A stretch of DNA of 64,000 bases from Palsa-965 sp044448685. GTDB taxonomy: Bacteria > Bacteroidota > Bacteroidia > Palsa-965. Location: NCBI GenBank assembly GCA_044448685.1, contig JBIOHC010000005.1, positions 52,004-116,003 on the forward strand, read 5' to 3'. A program made the translations under genes and the position numbers. Shown piece after piece: positions 9,695 through 18,600 of this stretch; positions within the stretch are counted from its first letter, which is position 1; each line of letters begins with the position of its first letter. The notes under the pieces are model-generated. The model ran no database searches. It was given only the letters and a program-made list of their open reading frames with translations, and was not told the origin of the DNA.

Positions 9695-9948
9695 TCCGGA
9701 AAAGCCCCTTTGTTTATGTACAGAATGTTAAGCTTTCTGTTAAAAACGATTCAGGAGCAGAATTACTGCCTGTAAGCGTATTGTCGTCAAAAGAGTTGGT
9801 AAAAAAGTGGTTTCAGATAATCCCATGAGTATGGGATTCTTGTAGGATGTTCACCTTTACGAAATCAAATATAAACCTTTTAATGAAAAAAGCCAAGCAT
9901 TCATAAAATAAATACAGGACTTAATGCGTTTTTAATGAACAATTTACA

Positions 9949-9977
9949 TTGGATTAACAGGTTTAGCCTTAACTTTA
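9949..9977 (+). promoter_or_regulatory. Promoter of the 9995 lipoprotein gene
   Basis: TTG at 9949-9951, an 18-base spacer and TAACTTTA at 9970-9977. Transcription would start near 9983, about 12 bases before ATG 9995. This supports that start over the in-frame ATG at 9935, which lies upstream of the promoter. Confidence 0.5.
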
Positions 9978-9994
9978 TACTAATCCAGTACAAA

Positions 9995-10504
9995 ATGAAC
10001 AAGAAATACCTCGTTTCGATTCTTTCTTTAATACTGGGATGTGTGTTTTTATATTCCTGCAAAAAGGTAGAGAATCTGCCAGTCATTCCTGCAATCACCT
10101 TTAAGAGTTTCCAGACCTATGGATCAGATTCAGCCGTTTGTAAAATAAATTTTGTGGATGGGGACGGTGATATAGGATTGGATCCTTATATGACACAGCC
10201 TCCCTTTGATCCGTCATCCCGTTTTTACAATGATTTATTCCTTACCTATTACTGGGATAGCCTGGGCAACTGGGTTGTTGGGTTGAAATCTGTTGCTATC
10301 GGATATGCGATCAGAGAAAACGTGTACCGGATTCCTAATCTGAGTACAAATGGACAAACATCTGCTTTGGAAGGGGAGATCAAGGTAAAGATACCGGCAC
10401 CCTATTCTATCCCCGGCCAAACTTTCAAATATAAGATTCAACTGTACGACCGTGCATTACACCCCAGCAATGTGGTTTGGACGGATGCCAAGCTGCCACC
10501 CTGA
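9995..10504 (+). CDS. Predicted lipoprotein of unknown function with FVDGDGDIG motif
   Basis: A 169-residue protein with a lipoprotein signal peptide: hydrophobic core SILSLILGCVFL, then the lipobox LYSC, with the lipidated cysteine at residue 22. The mature part has an acidic FVDGDGDIGLDP loop that could bind calcium and a C-terminal YKIQLYDRALHPSNVVWT strand region. Lipoproteins with this DGDGDIG ... DRA-SN pattern recur in Bacteroidota; I know no function for them. ATG 9995 is chosen over ATG 9935 because only it places the signal peptide at the N-terminus and it follows the promoter. Its TGA directly abuts the stop codon of the convergent gene. Confidence 0.8.
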   Translation: MNKKYLVSILSLILGCVFLYSCKKVENLPVIPAITFKSFQTYGSDSAVCKINFVDGDGDIGLDPYMTQPPFDPSSRFYNDLFLTYYWDSLGNWVVGLKSVAIGYAIRENVYRIPNLSTNGQTSALEGEIKVKIPAPYSIPGQTFKYKIQLYDRALHPSNVVWTDAKLPP

Positions 10505-12682
10505 TTACAGCCTTGCTCCGATAATACATACATCATCCACCTGTTCTAGTGATCCTTTCCAGTTTTCAAAGGATTTCAATAAGACCTTCTTTTGCTCATC
10601 CATTGGCCAGTGAACAATTGAGCAGAGTAATTCCTGAAGGGGTTTGTATTTGAATTTTTTTCCTTTTTCTCCCCCGAACTGATCAGCATATCCATCACTG
10701 AAGCAAATCAGTGTATCACCTTCCTCGAGCTGTATGCTGTGTGTTGTAAAGTCTTTTCTTCCTTCATGCTTTCCAACAGGTTGTTTGTCGGCCTTCCATT
10801 CCTTTATCACTGCTGAGGTTGTTGCATTAACTTTGTTTTGTTCTTTACGGATGATCCAAAGCGGGTTGTTGGCTCCCGCCCATTCCAGAGTTCTTGTTTT
10901 CAGGTGTAAGGCGCAAAGGGAAATATCCATTCCATCCTTCACATCCTTTTCGTGTTTGGTGAAGGTAGCCTCGACAAGTTCACTCAGTTTATCAAGAATG
11001 CGTCCCGGTTCCCGGAGTCCGAATTCATGAATGGCGCGGGTCAGGCTGTTGTGTCCAACCACGCTTACCATGGCACCCGGTACTCCGTGACCTGTGCAAT
11101 CGGCTACAGCCAGGTATATGATATCATCTGCTTTCTCAACGAAATAAAAATCTCCGCTTACAATATCCTTTGGCCGGAAAAGGACAAAGCTTTCAGGGAA
11201 AAGCGCTTTTACAAGTTCTTCTGTCGGAAGAATTGCATTCTGAATACGCTGGGCGTAATTGATACTGTCTGTAATATCCTTGTTTTTCTCTTCAATAAGG
11301 TGGTAGGCATGCTGTATTTTCTGATTCTTGATATCCAGTTCCCGGTTTGCTACCTGTTTCTGACGGTAACCCCTGTAAATAAATACGGCCAGAATAAGGA
11401 GCAGGGCAAGTCCTGCAAAGAGTGCTTTGAGTTGTAATGATTTTTTTTCAGCTTCAGCTTTTTGCTCCCTGATTTCTGTTTCTTTTATTGCCTGATCCTT
11501 GTTCAGCAGCAGGATGGCTTTGTCTTTCTTATCAACTTCAAAGCGTGCACTCATCAGTGCCATCTGTTTGGTGCCTCCTTCCTTGAATAAGGTATCTTTT
11601 TGTTCAATGCACATTTTCAGGAACCGGTATGCCTGATCATAAAATTTCTGATCAGCGTAATGGTCTCCCAGTGCGAAATAGGCACTGCATAATTCTTTCC
11701 TGTCATTTGTTTTGGAGGACAGTGCAACGCACTTATTCAGGAAAAGCTCTCCATTTTTATAATCTTTCATAGCATCGTAAATATTGCCTAAGTTCAGATA
11801 GACAAGCACCAGTCCGCCCTGATTTCCCATTTCTTCGTGAAGGTGCTCTGCTTTCAATGTGTACAGAAGAGCTTTTTCATACTGATGTCTGAAATACAAG
11901 ATATTGCCGATATTGGCATAGAGGATAGCTTTCTGTGATTTATCCTTACCGTCTTTGAGCAAATCTTCTGTGCGTGTGTAATAACTCATTGCTTCATCAT
12001 ATCGGCCCTGATTCTGAAGCAGCAGCCCTATATTATTGTTCAGTGTGCAAATGGCATATTCGTTTTTCATTTCTTCAAAAACCTTCAGGGCCCTTTTATA
12101 ATATTCCAGCGCTTTTTCGGCTTGTTTGAGTTCGTCATAGAGCAATCCAAGTCCATTACAACCGGAACCTATACCATACAGGTTATTGAATTTTTCATTT
12201 ATCTGGAGTGATTGCAAATACAGGCCCAGGGCTTCTTCATATTTTCCGAGGGCTACATCACTCGTTCCCATGTTAAAATATGCACCTGCCAGTCCCTTTT
12301 CATCATGCAGTTCCTTTTTCAACCCGGCAGAGAGGCGGAAGCACGCAATAGCCGAATCATACTCCCCCTTTCCATTGTCGATATTTCCAAGAATATTGTA
12401 AGCAACGGCAAGGCCTTTTTTGTATTTGATTTTAGAGGCCAGGGGGATTGATTCATCCAGATATTTCTTGCTTTGTTCAGGTTCTAAAGTCCTGAACTCT
12501 ATAGCCAGTGCATTGAGTACAATGACCCTGTTACTATCCAGCGAGCGGACAGGGAGGAGTTTTTTTAAGGAGTCTATCTTACCGGTCTGGGCTTGTAAAT
12601 ACTGAAAAAACATAATACAGGCCAGTCCAGCGAAAATCCTTCTTATAAGTGTGGGGTATGACAGGAATGAGTTGGGAAACAT
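10505..12682 (-). CDS. Membrane TPR protein with SpoIIE-type PP2C serine phosphatase domain
   Basis: A 725-residue protein. An N-terminal signal or anchor segment (about 10-31) is followed by about eight to ten TPR repeats (40-400), a membrane helix (about 415-438, ALFAGLALLLILAVFIYRGY), a coiled coil (440-475) and a C-terminal SpoIIE/PP2C domain (about 480-725). The phosphatase metal-binding acids are present: DIVSGDFY, DCTGHGVPGA, DGMDIS, CFSDGYADQFG and the terminal VDDV. The TPR part is probably periplasmic and the phosphatase cytoplasmic, so a signal sensed outside could control dephosphorylation of an anti-sigma antagonist or STAS protein inside. No kinase or antagonist gene is adjacent. 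It is one of three such enzymes in the window. Confidence 0.92.
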   Translation of the reverse strand: MFPNSFLSYPTLIRRIFAGLACIMFFQYLQAQTGKIDSLKKLLPVRSLDSNRVIVLNALAIEFRTLEPEQSKKYLDESIPLASKIKYKKGLAVAYNILGNIDNGKGEYDSAIACFRLSAGLKKELHDEKGLAGAYFNMGTSDVALGKYEEALGLYLQSLQINEKFNNLYGIGSGCNGLGLLYDELKQAEKALEYYKRALKVFEEMKNEYAICTLNNNIGLLLQNQGRYDEAMSYYTRTEDLLKDGKDKSQKAILYANIGNILYFRHQYEKALLYTLKAEHLHEEMGNQGGLVLVYLNLGNIYDAMKDYKNGELFLNKCVALSSKTNDRKELCSAYFALGDHYADQKFYDQAYRFLKMCIEQKDTLFKEGGTKQMALMSARFEVDKKDKAILLLNKDQAIKETEIREQKAEAEKKSLQLKALFAGLALLLILAVFIYRGYRQKQVANRELDIKNQKIQHAYHLIEEKNKDITDSINYAQRIQNAILPTEELVKALFPESFVLFRPKDIVSGDFYFVEKADDIIYLAVADCTGHGVPGAMVSVVGHNSLTRAIHEFGLREPGRILDKLSELVEATFTKHEKDVKDGMDISLCALHLKTRTLEWAGANNPLWIIRKEQNKVNATTSAVIKEWKADKQPVGKHEGRKDFTTHSIQLEEGDTLICFSDGYADQFGGEKGKKFKYKPLQELLCSIVHWPMDEQKKVLLKSFENWKGSLEQVDDVCIIGARL

Positions 12683-12716
12683 ACACAGCTAAAATACACT
12701 ATTCTTCCTGTTTATG

Positions 12717-13064
12717 CTAATTGGATTGCTCCCTCTTTCTGATTCTGTCGAGTACAGAAGTGATAAGGGAAAGGACGATACTGAATCCCATGGCTGTCCA
12801 GAATCCTTCAATATGAAATCCATTCACAATCCGTGAAGCAAGGAGGATAATAACAGAGTTGATTACAAGCAGAAAAAGCCCGAACGTGAAAATGGTGACA
12901 GGAAGGGAAAGGAGGATCATAAGGGGTTTTATGACCGAATTAAGAAATGCAAGCACCAGAGCCACCATGACAGCAGTAAGTATATTGTCGATATATACAC
13001 CGAGGAGCCAGGCTGTAAGTAATACAGACAGGGTTGAAACAAGAATTTTCAGAATAAAATTCAT
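12717..13064 (-). CDS. Small integral membrane protein, phage-holin-like family (DUF360 / PF04020 type)
   Basis: A 115-residue protein with four hydrophobic segments and a short charged C-terminus (DRIRKREQSN). The pattern (ILTAVMVALVLAFLNSVIKP, then PVTIFTFGLFLLVINSVI) is that of the membrane family often labelled phage holin family 4. These are ordinary chromosomal proteins of unknown role in Bacteroidota, and nothing nearby is phage-like. ATG 13064 is preferred over a TTG two codons upstream. TATTTTTG (minus strand, 13068-13075) overlaps that TTG and is only 4 bases from the ATG, so it is an uncertain promoter. Confidence 0.85.
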   Translation of the reverse strand: MNFILKILVSTLSVLLTAWLLGVYIDNILTAVMVALVLAFLNSVIKPLMILLSLPVTIFTFGLFLLVINSVIILLASRIVNGFHIEGFWTAMGFSIVLSLITSVLDRIRKREQSN

Positions 13065-13113
13065 ATACAAAAATAAGTATTTCCGGACAAAACTGCCAGT
13101 GGAACTTAGAAAA

Positions 13114-13143
13114 GCAAAAAGGCGGGTATGCCCGCCTTTTTGC
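13114..13143 (-). terminator. Terminator of the 13158-13829 gene
   Basis: A 13-bp perfect stem (13114-13126 with 13131-13143) with a 4-base loop. Five A on the plus strand within the stem give a U run on the minus transcript. The sequence is symmetrical enough to work both ways. Confidence 0.85.
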
Positions 13144-13157
13144 TGGCACAGACAGTC

Positions 13158-13829
13158 TTATTTATGCAAAATGACTTTTATCCCAAACATAATTGAGTTG
13201 GGTAACGAGGTAAAGTTCAGATTGGATGATGTAGAATTGGGTGATCCGTCAGGATACTTCTTGGTTGTAAAATCCAGAGAAAAAAAGTTGGTACTTGCTT
13301 CCAGAATCCAGCGTTCACTGAGTGCGTAATTTATGCCAGGTGCGAATCCGAGTCCGAAATCTGTTGTTTTGTAAAGTTCAGTTGATGTGGAAGTGGCAGT
13401 GGAACTGTTTGAGTAGACCCGGGTTCCTCCGCCGAACGCCAGTGAGAATCCCATTTGCGCGAACACAGCTACTTTGTCTCCCATTTTATAATAGCGTCTG
13501 ACAAAAGGGGCTATGCCAATGGAGTTAATGTTGTCAGAAGAACTTGTTGAGTTCGATCCGGATACATCCGTCCCCTTAGCCTGACTCAGACTAAAGATCA
13601 GACCGGTTCCAATTACCCATTTATCGCTTACGAAATAGCTGATATCGGGTACAAGGGCTGCATTGAAAGTATTAAAGCTGCTTGAGGAATTGCTGGAAGT
13701 TGGGTTATACGAATGGGAGTTGCTGACTGAAAGTCCGAGACCGAGCTCAACTTCTCCCTTTGTAAACTGCGCCTTACTTACAAACGAGAAAGCTGTTAAA
13801 GCGGATGCCAAAAAAATGATTTTTTTCAT
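13158..13829 (-). CDS. Outer-membrane beta-barrel protein (porin-like)
   Basis: 223 residues. A signal peptide (MKKIIFLASALTAFSFVSKA, cut before QF) is followed by alternating amphipathic strands with Ser/Thr/Asn-rich loops (for example SYNPTSSNSSSS and SGSNSTSSSDN), as in small eight-stranded outer-membrane barrels. Strands such as WVIGTGLIFSL and VAVFAQMGFSLAFGG are clear. The ligand or function is unknown. A TAACTTTG -7 element (minus strand, 13861-13868) lies upstream and a strong terminator downstream, so it is probably transcribed alone. The Ser/Asn-rich loops may vary between strains. Confidence 0.85.
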   Translation of the reverse strand: MKKIIFLASALTAFSFVSKAQFTKGEVELGLGLSVSNSHSYNPTSSNSSSSFNTFNAALVPDISYFVSDKWVIGTGLIFSLSQAKGTDVSGSNSTSSSDNINSIGIAPFVRRYYKMGDKVAVFAQMGFSLAFGGGTRVYSNSSTATSTSTELYKTTDFGLGFAPGINYALSERWILEASTNFFSLDFTTKKYPDGSPNSTSSNLNFTSLPNSIMFGIKVILHK

Positions 13830-13860
13830 AATGTTGTTTTGTTTTTTTATAAAATAATAG

Positions 13861-13868
13861 CAAAGTTA
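13861..13868 (-). promoter_or_regulatory. -7 element for the beta-barrel gene
   Basis: TAACTTTG on the minus strand, 31 bases upstream of the ATG at 13829. No clear TTTG at the -33 position. Confidence 0.4.
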
Positions 13869-13893
13869 ATGTATTATAAACGAAAGAGGTGAC

Positions 13894-14604
13894 TTAATTA
13901 TTATTTGCATTTGTATTACAAAAGCTCCAGCCTATATTTATTCCTGCACACAGATTAAGCGGGGAGTTAAGCCAGGGATTGTTTTTAAGAGAATAAGTTT
14001 TGTATACCCCGGCAGAAGTGTAACGTTCAGCCTGGTATTGTTTATATCCGCCTCCGCAATAGAAATCGAAAACCATTCGTTTATAGCTGCGTCGTACACG
14101 TTGAAAGCCCAGGATGAGGTTGATGTCATAATTATCGAAAGCCAGGTACTCACCTTTCATGCTGTACGCATAGGCTCTTCCGATTCCGGAGGAGCCGAAG
14201 CGGAAAAAAGGAGCGAGATACCATCCTCTGGGAGCTTGTCTGGTAAGTGTCTGACGATAAAATTTCCAGGCAAACTGAAGAAAAATTCCTTTCACAAGGG
14301 CTCCTGCACCTGTAGGAGGAGGTGTAATATAACGTTCATACAGGGCAAGCAAAGGGCCTTTGTCAACGATGGAAATTCCTGCCTGTATGGATTGCCAGGA
14401 AGAGACAGGGCTTTCATAAATAAATCCGTATGCCCCTGAAAAAACAGGAATGGGGCCTGAAATCATCGTGAATGGATTAATCTTGAATATACGGCAAACG
14501 GGGTCAGGACCTGGTCTGTCAGGATTAAAAGCAGGAGTATCCTGAGCAAGGCCAGGCAGGGAATTAAGAATCAGCACAAGGAGTATTAAACCTCTTTTAG
14601 CCAT
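13894..14604 (-). CDS. Exported protein of unknown function, probable outer-membrane protein
   Basis: A 236-residue protein with a signal peptide (LILLVLILNSLPGLAQ). The mature part is rich in aromatic and glycine residues (GWYLAPFFRFGSSGIGRAYA, RMVFDFYCGGGYKQYQ) and ends in an NINIGWSF-like strand, which suggests a small beta barrel. It resembles unannotated envelope proteins of Bacteroidota, but I cannot name a family. Its ATG lies 3 bases after the tsaD stop, so the two are probably co-transcribed. It ends in an Asn-rich tail. Confidence 0.75.
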   Translation of the reverse strand: MAKRGLILLVLILNSLPGLAQDTPAFNPDRPGPDPVCRIFKINPFTMISGPIPVFSGAYGFIYESPVSSWQSIQAGISIVDKGPLLALYERYITPPPTGAGALVKGIFLQFAWKFYRQTLTRQAPRGWYLAPFFRFGSSGIGRAYAYSMKGEYLAFDNYDINLILGFQRVRRSYKRMVFDFYCGGGYKQYQAERYTSAGVYKTYSLKNNPWLNSPLNLCAGINIGWSFCNTNANNN

Positions 14605-14607
14605 GCT

Positions 14608-15630
14608 TCAAATCGAATATCTGGCGGCAGGTGCTATACCCTGGCCAGAAAATTCCTTACGAAGATACTTGAAATAACCTGCCACTGCAATCATGGCAGC
14701 GTTATCAGTACAATACTCTGTTCGGGGTATAGACAAGGTCCAGTTTCTTTTAAGGGCTTGGGCCTGCAGGGTATTCCGTAACCCTGAATTGGCCGATACC
14801 CCTCCGGAAATGGCTATATTCCGAATGCCGGTTTCTTCACTGGCCAGAACTAGTTTTTTGAGCAGAATCTGAATGATCGTTTCCTGAATAGATGCGCACA
14901 AATCGGCTTTATGCTCTTCAACAAAATTGGGGTTTAGTCTGGATTGTTTTTCTATAAAATACATAAAAGCAGTTTTGAGCCCGCTGAAGCTGAAGGAAAG
15001 GCCATCCATATGCGGATGGGGGAAAGAAAAGGCCAAAGGATTCCCCTTTTTTGCCAGTTGGTCAATTAAAGGCCCGCCGGGATAAGGCAAGCCCAGTATT
15101 TTGGCTGCCTTGTCAAAAGCTTCTCCTGCTGCATCATCACAGGTTTCTCCAATAACGTTCATTTCCGAGTCATTCTGCATCAGCACCAGTTGCGTATGCC
15201 CTCCTGAAACAGTGAGGCAAAGCAATGGGAATGAGGGGCATGGGGACTGGTCTGATTCTATAAAGTGAGCCAGGATATGGGCACGCAGGTGATTAACTTC
15301 TAACAGAGGAAGACCAAGACCCAGGGCAAAAGATTTGGCAAATGAGCCTCCAACCAGGAGGGATCCCATCAGTCCGGGACCCCTGGTAAATGCAACAGCA
15401 TGCAAGTCTTGTTTCTGTATTCCTGCTTTTTTAAGCGCTGCATCAACAACTGGCACGATATTTTGTTGATGAGCTCTGGATGCCAGTTCAGGTACGACAC
15501 CTCCGTAAAGGCTGTGGATCTCCTGTCCTGCAGTTACATTGGAAAGGATTCTTCTGTCCAAGCTTACAGCGGCTGCTGTATCGTCACAGGATGACTCGAT
15601 TCCCAATATATAAATAGGTCTGACACTCAT
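14608..15630 (-). CDS. tsaD: TsaD, tRNA N6-threonylcarbamoyladenosine transferase subunit
   Basis: TsaD transfers the threonylcarbamoyl group to A37 of ANN-decoding tRNAs, working with TsaB and TsaE in the cytoplasm. The 340-residue length is normal. Motifs seen: the ATPase signature GIESSCDDTAAAV at the N-terminus, the metal-binding HLRAHILAH (HxxxH), SGGHTQLVLM, and the C-terminal ISGGVSANSGLR and DNAAMIA segments. It is divergent from the TamB-like gene, an arrangement I recall in other Bacteroidota, and is followed after 3 bases by an envelope gene. Confidence 0.97.
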   Translation of the reverse strand: MSVRPIYILGIESSCDDTAAAVSLDRRILSNVTAGQEIHSLYGGVVPELASRAHQQNIVPVVDAALKKAGIQKQDLHAVAFTRGPGLMGSLLVGGSFAKSFALGLGLPLLEVNHLRAHILAHFIESDQSPCPSFPLLCLTVSGGHTQLVLMQNDSEMNVIGETCDDAAGEAFDKAAKILGLPYPGGPLIDQLAKKGNPLAFSFPHPHMDGLSFSFSGLKTAFMYFIEKQSRLNPNFVEEHKADLCASIQETIIQILLKKLVLASEETGIRNIAISGGVSANSGLRNTLQAQALKRNWTLSIPRTEYCTDNAAMIAVAGYFKYLRKEFSGQGIAPAARYSI

Positions 15631-15636
15631 AATTAG

Positions 15637-15644
15637 TAAATTTG
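15637..15644 (+). promoter_or_regulatory. -7 element for the TamB-like gene
   Basis: TAAATTTG on the plus strand. Transcription would start near 15650, about 15 bases before the proposed CTG start at 15667. This fits an initiation site well upstream of the first ATG (15739). Confidence 0.4.
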
Positions 15645-15666
15645 TTGATTACAGGGTTAAAAGCCT

Positions 15667-18600
15667 CTGTCAAACCGTAAAATTATCAAAAAGCTAGGTA
15701 AAATAGCATTATATATCCTGGGTATCCTCATCGTTCTGATGCTGGTTTCCTATGCCTTGCTCAGGACATCAAGGGTTCAGACCTGGCTGGTGCATAAATT
15801 CACAAAAAATCTTTCCGAGAGGTTAAAGACCAGGGTTGAGATTAAAGGAGTTGATTTTGAATTTGTCAAGACCCTGGTACTCGAAGATATTTTTATAGGT
15901 GATCAGCATCAGGATACCATACTCTATGCACAAAAGTTAAAGGTTGACGTAGCCTTTCTGGGTTTCAGAGATCAGTGGCTTGTAGTGGATGAGCTGAGTT
16001 TACTGAATGCGCATCTGAAAATGAAAAAGTATGCCGGTGAACATGATATGGCTTATTCATTCTTACTCGATGCACTGGAGGATGGTTCAGGGAAAAACAA
16101 AAAAACTTCTACCAGCCACTGGAAGGTTGATCTGAACGCTATTGTAGTTACCAATATGGAATTTGTCTATGATTTTAAACAGAATAAAGATACAGCCTGG
16201 GGTTTCAATCTGAGGAATATAAGGGCAAGCAGTATCAATGCAAGGTTAACGGGTATCAAGCTGCATGGAGATACCATACATACTGAAATTGTATATCTGA
16301 GTGCCAAGGAAAGGAGCGGTTTTTTACTTAACAGTATGTCGGCCGTGGCGGAGCTCAGTATGCGGTGTGCGGAGTTCAATGATATGAAAATTGTCACACC
16401 GCACACTACCATCAATGCGGATATGATGCTCACCTTTCATGATCCTCACGATCTGGAGAGTTTTGAAGACAGTGTAAATATGAAAGCCGTTTTCAGGGCT
16501 TCCAAAATAGAGGTGGGGGATATCGCCTATTTTGAACACGATCTCAGGGGAATTCATCAGAAAGTGGAATTGAAAAGCGGAACCATAACCGGCAGAGTAA
16601 ACAACCTCAAAGGTAAAAATCTGAACATTGCGCTGGGTGCTATGTCACGATTCAGCGGAGACGTAAGCTTTCAGGGATTGCCGGATATACCTCATACCTA
16701 TATCACCTTAAAAGCAAAAGAAGTTTGGACATCGAAGAAGGATCTGGAGCTGCTGCAGGTACCGCCATTTTTAAAAGGAGGCAGACTGGAGCTGCCTGAT
16801 AATTTTTCTTCTCTCGGGGCCATTCATTTCAAAGGTACGATGGAAGGATTTCTGGATGAATTTGTAGCTGATGGGGAATTCAACACGGCATTGGGCACAG
16901 TAGCATCCGATATAAGCCTGAAGAAGTCTGCCGGCAAACGGATGTCGTATAACGGAACCCTGAATGTGAAGGATTTTAATGTCGGGCGTTTCTTTTCACT
17001 CACCGGATTCGGCCGGCTGTCCGTGAGCGGTCAGTTCAAAGGAGAGGATTTGGGGAGCGCCGATGGGGAGATAGCCCTGAAAGACGGTGTAGCCCAGTAC
17101 CTGGAGCTGAATGATTATGTGTATAAAAATATCCGGTTTGACGGAAGTTTTTCCCGGAAACAGCTGAAAGGTGGACTGAGCATAGAGGATGAGAATATTA
17201 ATCTCCGTTACAAAGGGAATATTGACTTCAAAGGCAAGGCTCCGGTTTTTGATTTTTCTGCCGAAGTCAGGGAAGCTAACCTGGCAGCCCTGCATTTTTA
17301 TCACGGAGGCCAGAATGCCACACTGAGTGCTAAGTGCGAAGTGAATATGACCGGAAGCAATCTGGATAATTTTATCGGAGGTGTTGACCTTCGTAATGTG
17401 GAATATGTTCAGGATAACAAGAAGGCATTGTTACCGGAAATAAGAATACTTTCCAGCGGTACAGAAGAAAATAAAGTGCTCTCCCTGAATTCAGATTATA
17501 TAGATGCAACCATCACCGGTATGTTTACACTGCTGGATATTCCGTCTTACACCCGTAAACTGTTTGCCGCTTATCTTCCTGCCGGATTCCGGATTCCCGC
17601 TCCGTCATCCGGAGTAAAAAACAAAAAGCATCCTGAAGAGTTTAGTTTTAATGTAGTTCTTAAGAATACGGATATGCTCAGTGCTCTTTTTATACCGGCA
17701 ATAAGTGCTGCACATAATTCAACTCTCAGCGGGGCTGTTCATGCATCCACATCGGGTCTTAAGCTCGATGCAGCATCCAGAGTCCTGCATGTGTATAATA
17801 CAACCTTTGAAGACTGGAGCCTGCATGCCGGTAACAATCCGGAAAAGAAGATGGAAGTGAATACGGAAAGTTCGCGTATGCAAGTCAGTGACAGTATAGG
17901 TGTGGATCAGTTTTCCCTGCATACTACCGGAGCGTACGACACGCTTAAATTTAACCTGAACTGGGAAAATGAAACGAAGAAGAGATATGCCGGAAACTTA
18001 AAGGCTTTTATGTATATACTTTCTCCTGAAGCCTCCGTACTCCATCTGACTTCTGCGAATATATTTATGGAAGATTCACTGTGGAAGGAAACAGGCCGTA
18101 ACATCATCCTGTTCGATTCGGGAAAAGTCATTATTCATGATTTAGGATTCTCAAACAGTCATCAGGCTGTACAGATTGACGGGAGAGCAACAGAGGAAAA
18201 AAACGATTTCCTTAACATAGGCCTGGCTCATTTTAATCTGGCAAGTCTGAATCCTATGCTCCGCAGCAGCGGATTATCTTTGAAAGGGATTGCCGATGGA
18301 AAGATTTCCATTTCGGACATATGGCATACCAGGGTTTTTACCAGTTCGTATACCTTTAATGGTTTGCAGGTAAACAATGATACCATTGGCAGCGGAGGTG
18401 TGGAATCGGTTTGGGATAAGAAAAAGGAAGCGCTTTACCTGCACGGTAATTTCAGTCAGGGGTTCATACCCGATATGCTTTTTTCCGGTTATTATTACCC
18501 GTCCCGCTCAGAGAACAGCCTTGATTTCGAACTGGACCTGAACCGCCTTAGTTTTTCCCTTTTCAAACCCTATGTGAAGGAGTACTGCAAAAATTTCGAA

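Larger units (their letters stand above)
9659..9994. other. 336-bp divergent intergenic region with two promoters and a hairpin
   Basis: This is the gap between the giant T9SS gene (minus) and the lipoprotein gene (plus). It holds a minus-strand -7 element, a plus-strand promoter near 9949-9977, and an 8-bp perfect inverted repeat at 9819-9838 (AATCCCAT, GAGT loop, ATGGGATT). The hairpin lies between the two promoters and follows no gene, so it is not an obvious terminator; a protein-binding site is possible. I see no RNA gene here. Confidence 0.5.

Noticed and set aside
12717..13064. Phage-holin-like gene as a prophage remnant
   Set aside because: This family is widespread on bacterial chromosomes and no other phage gene, integrase or attachment site lies nearby.
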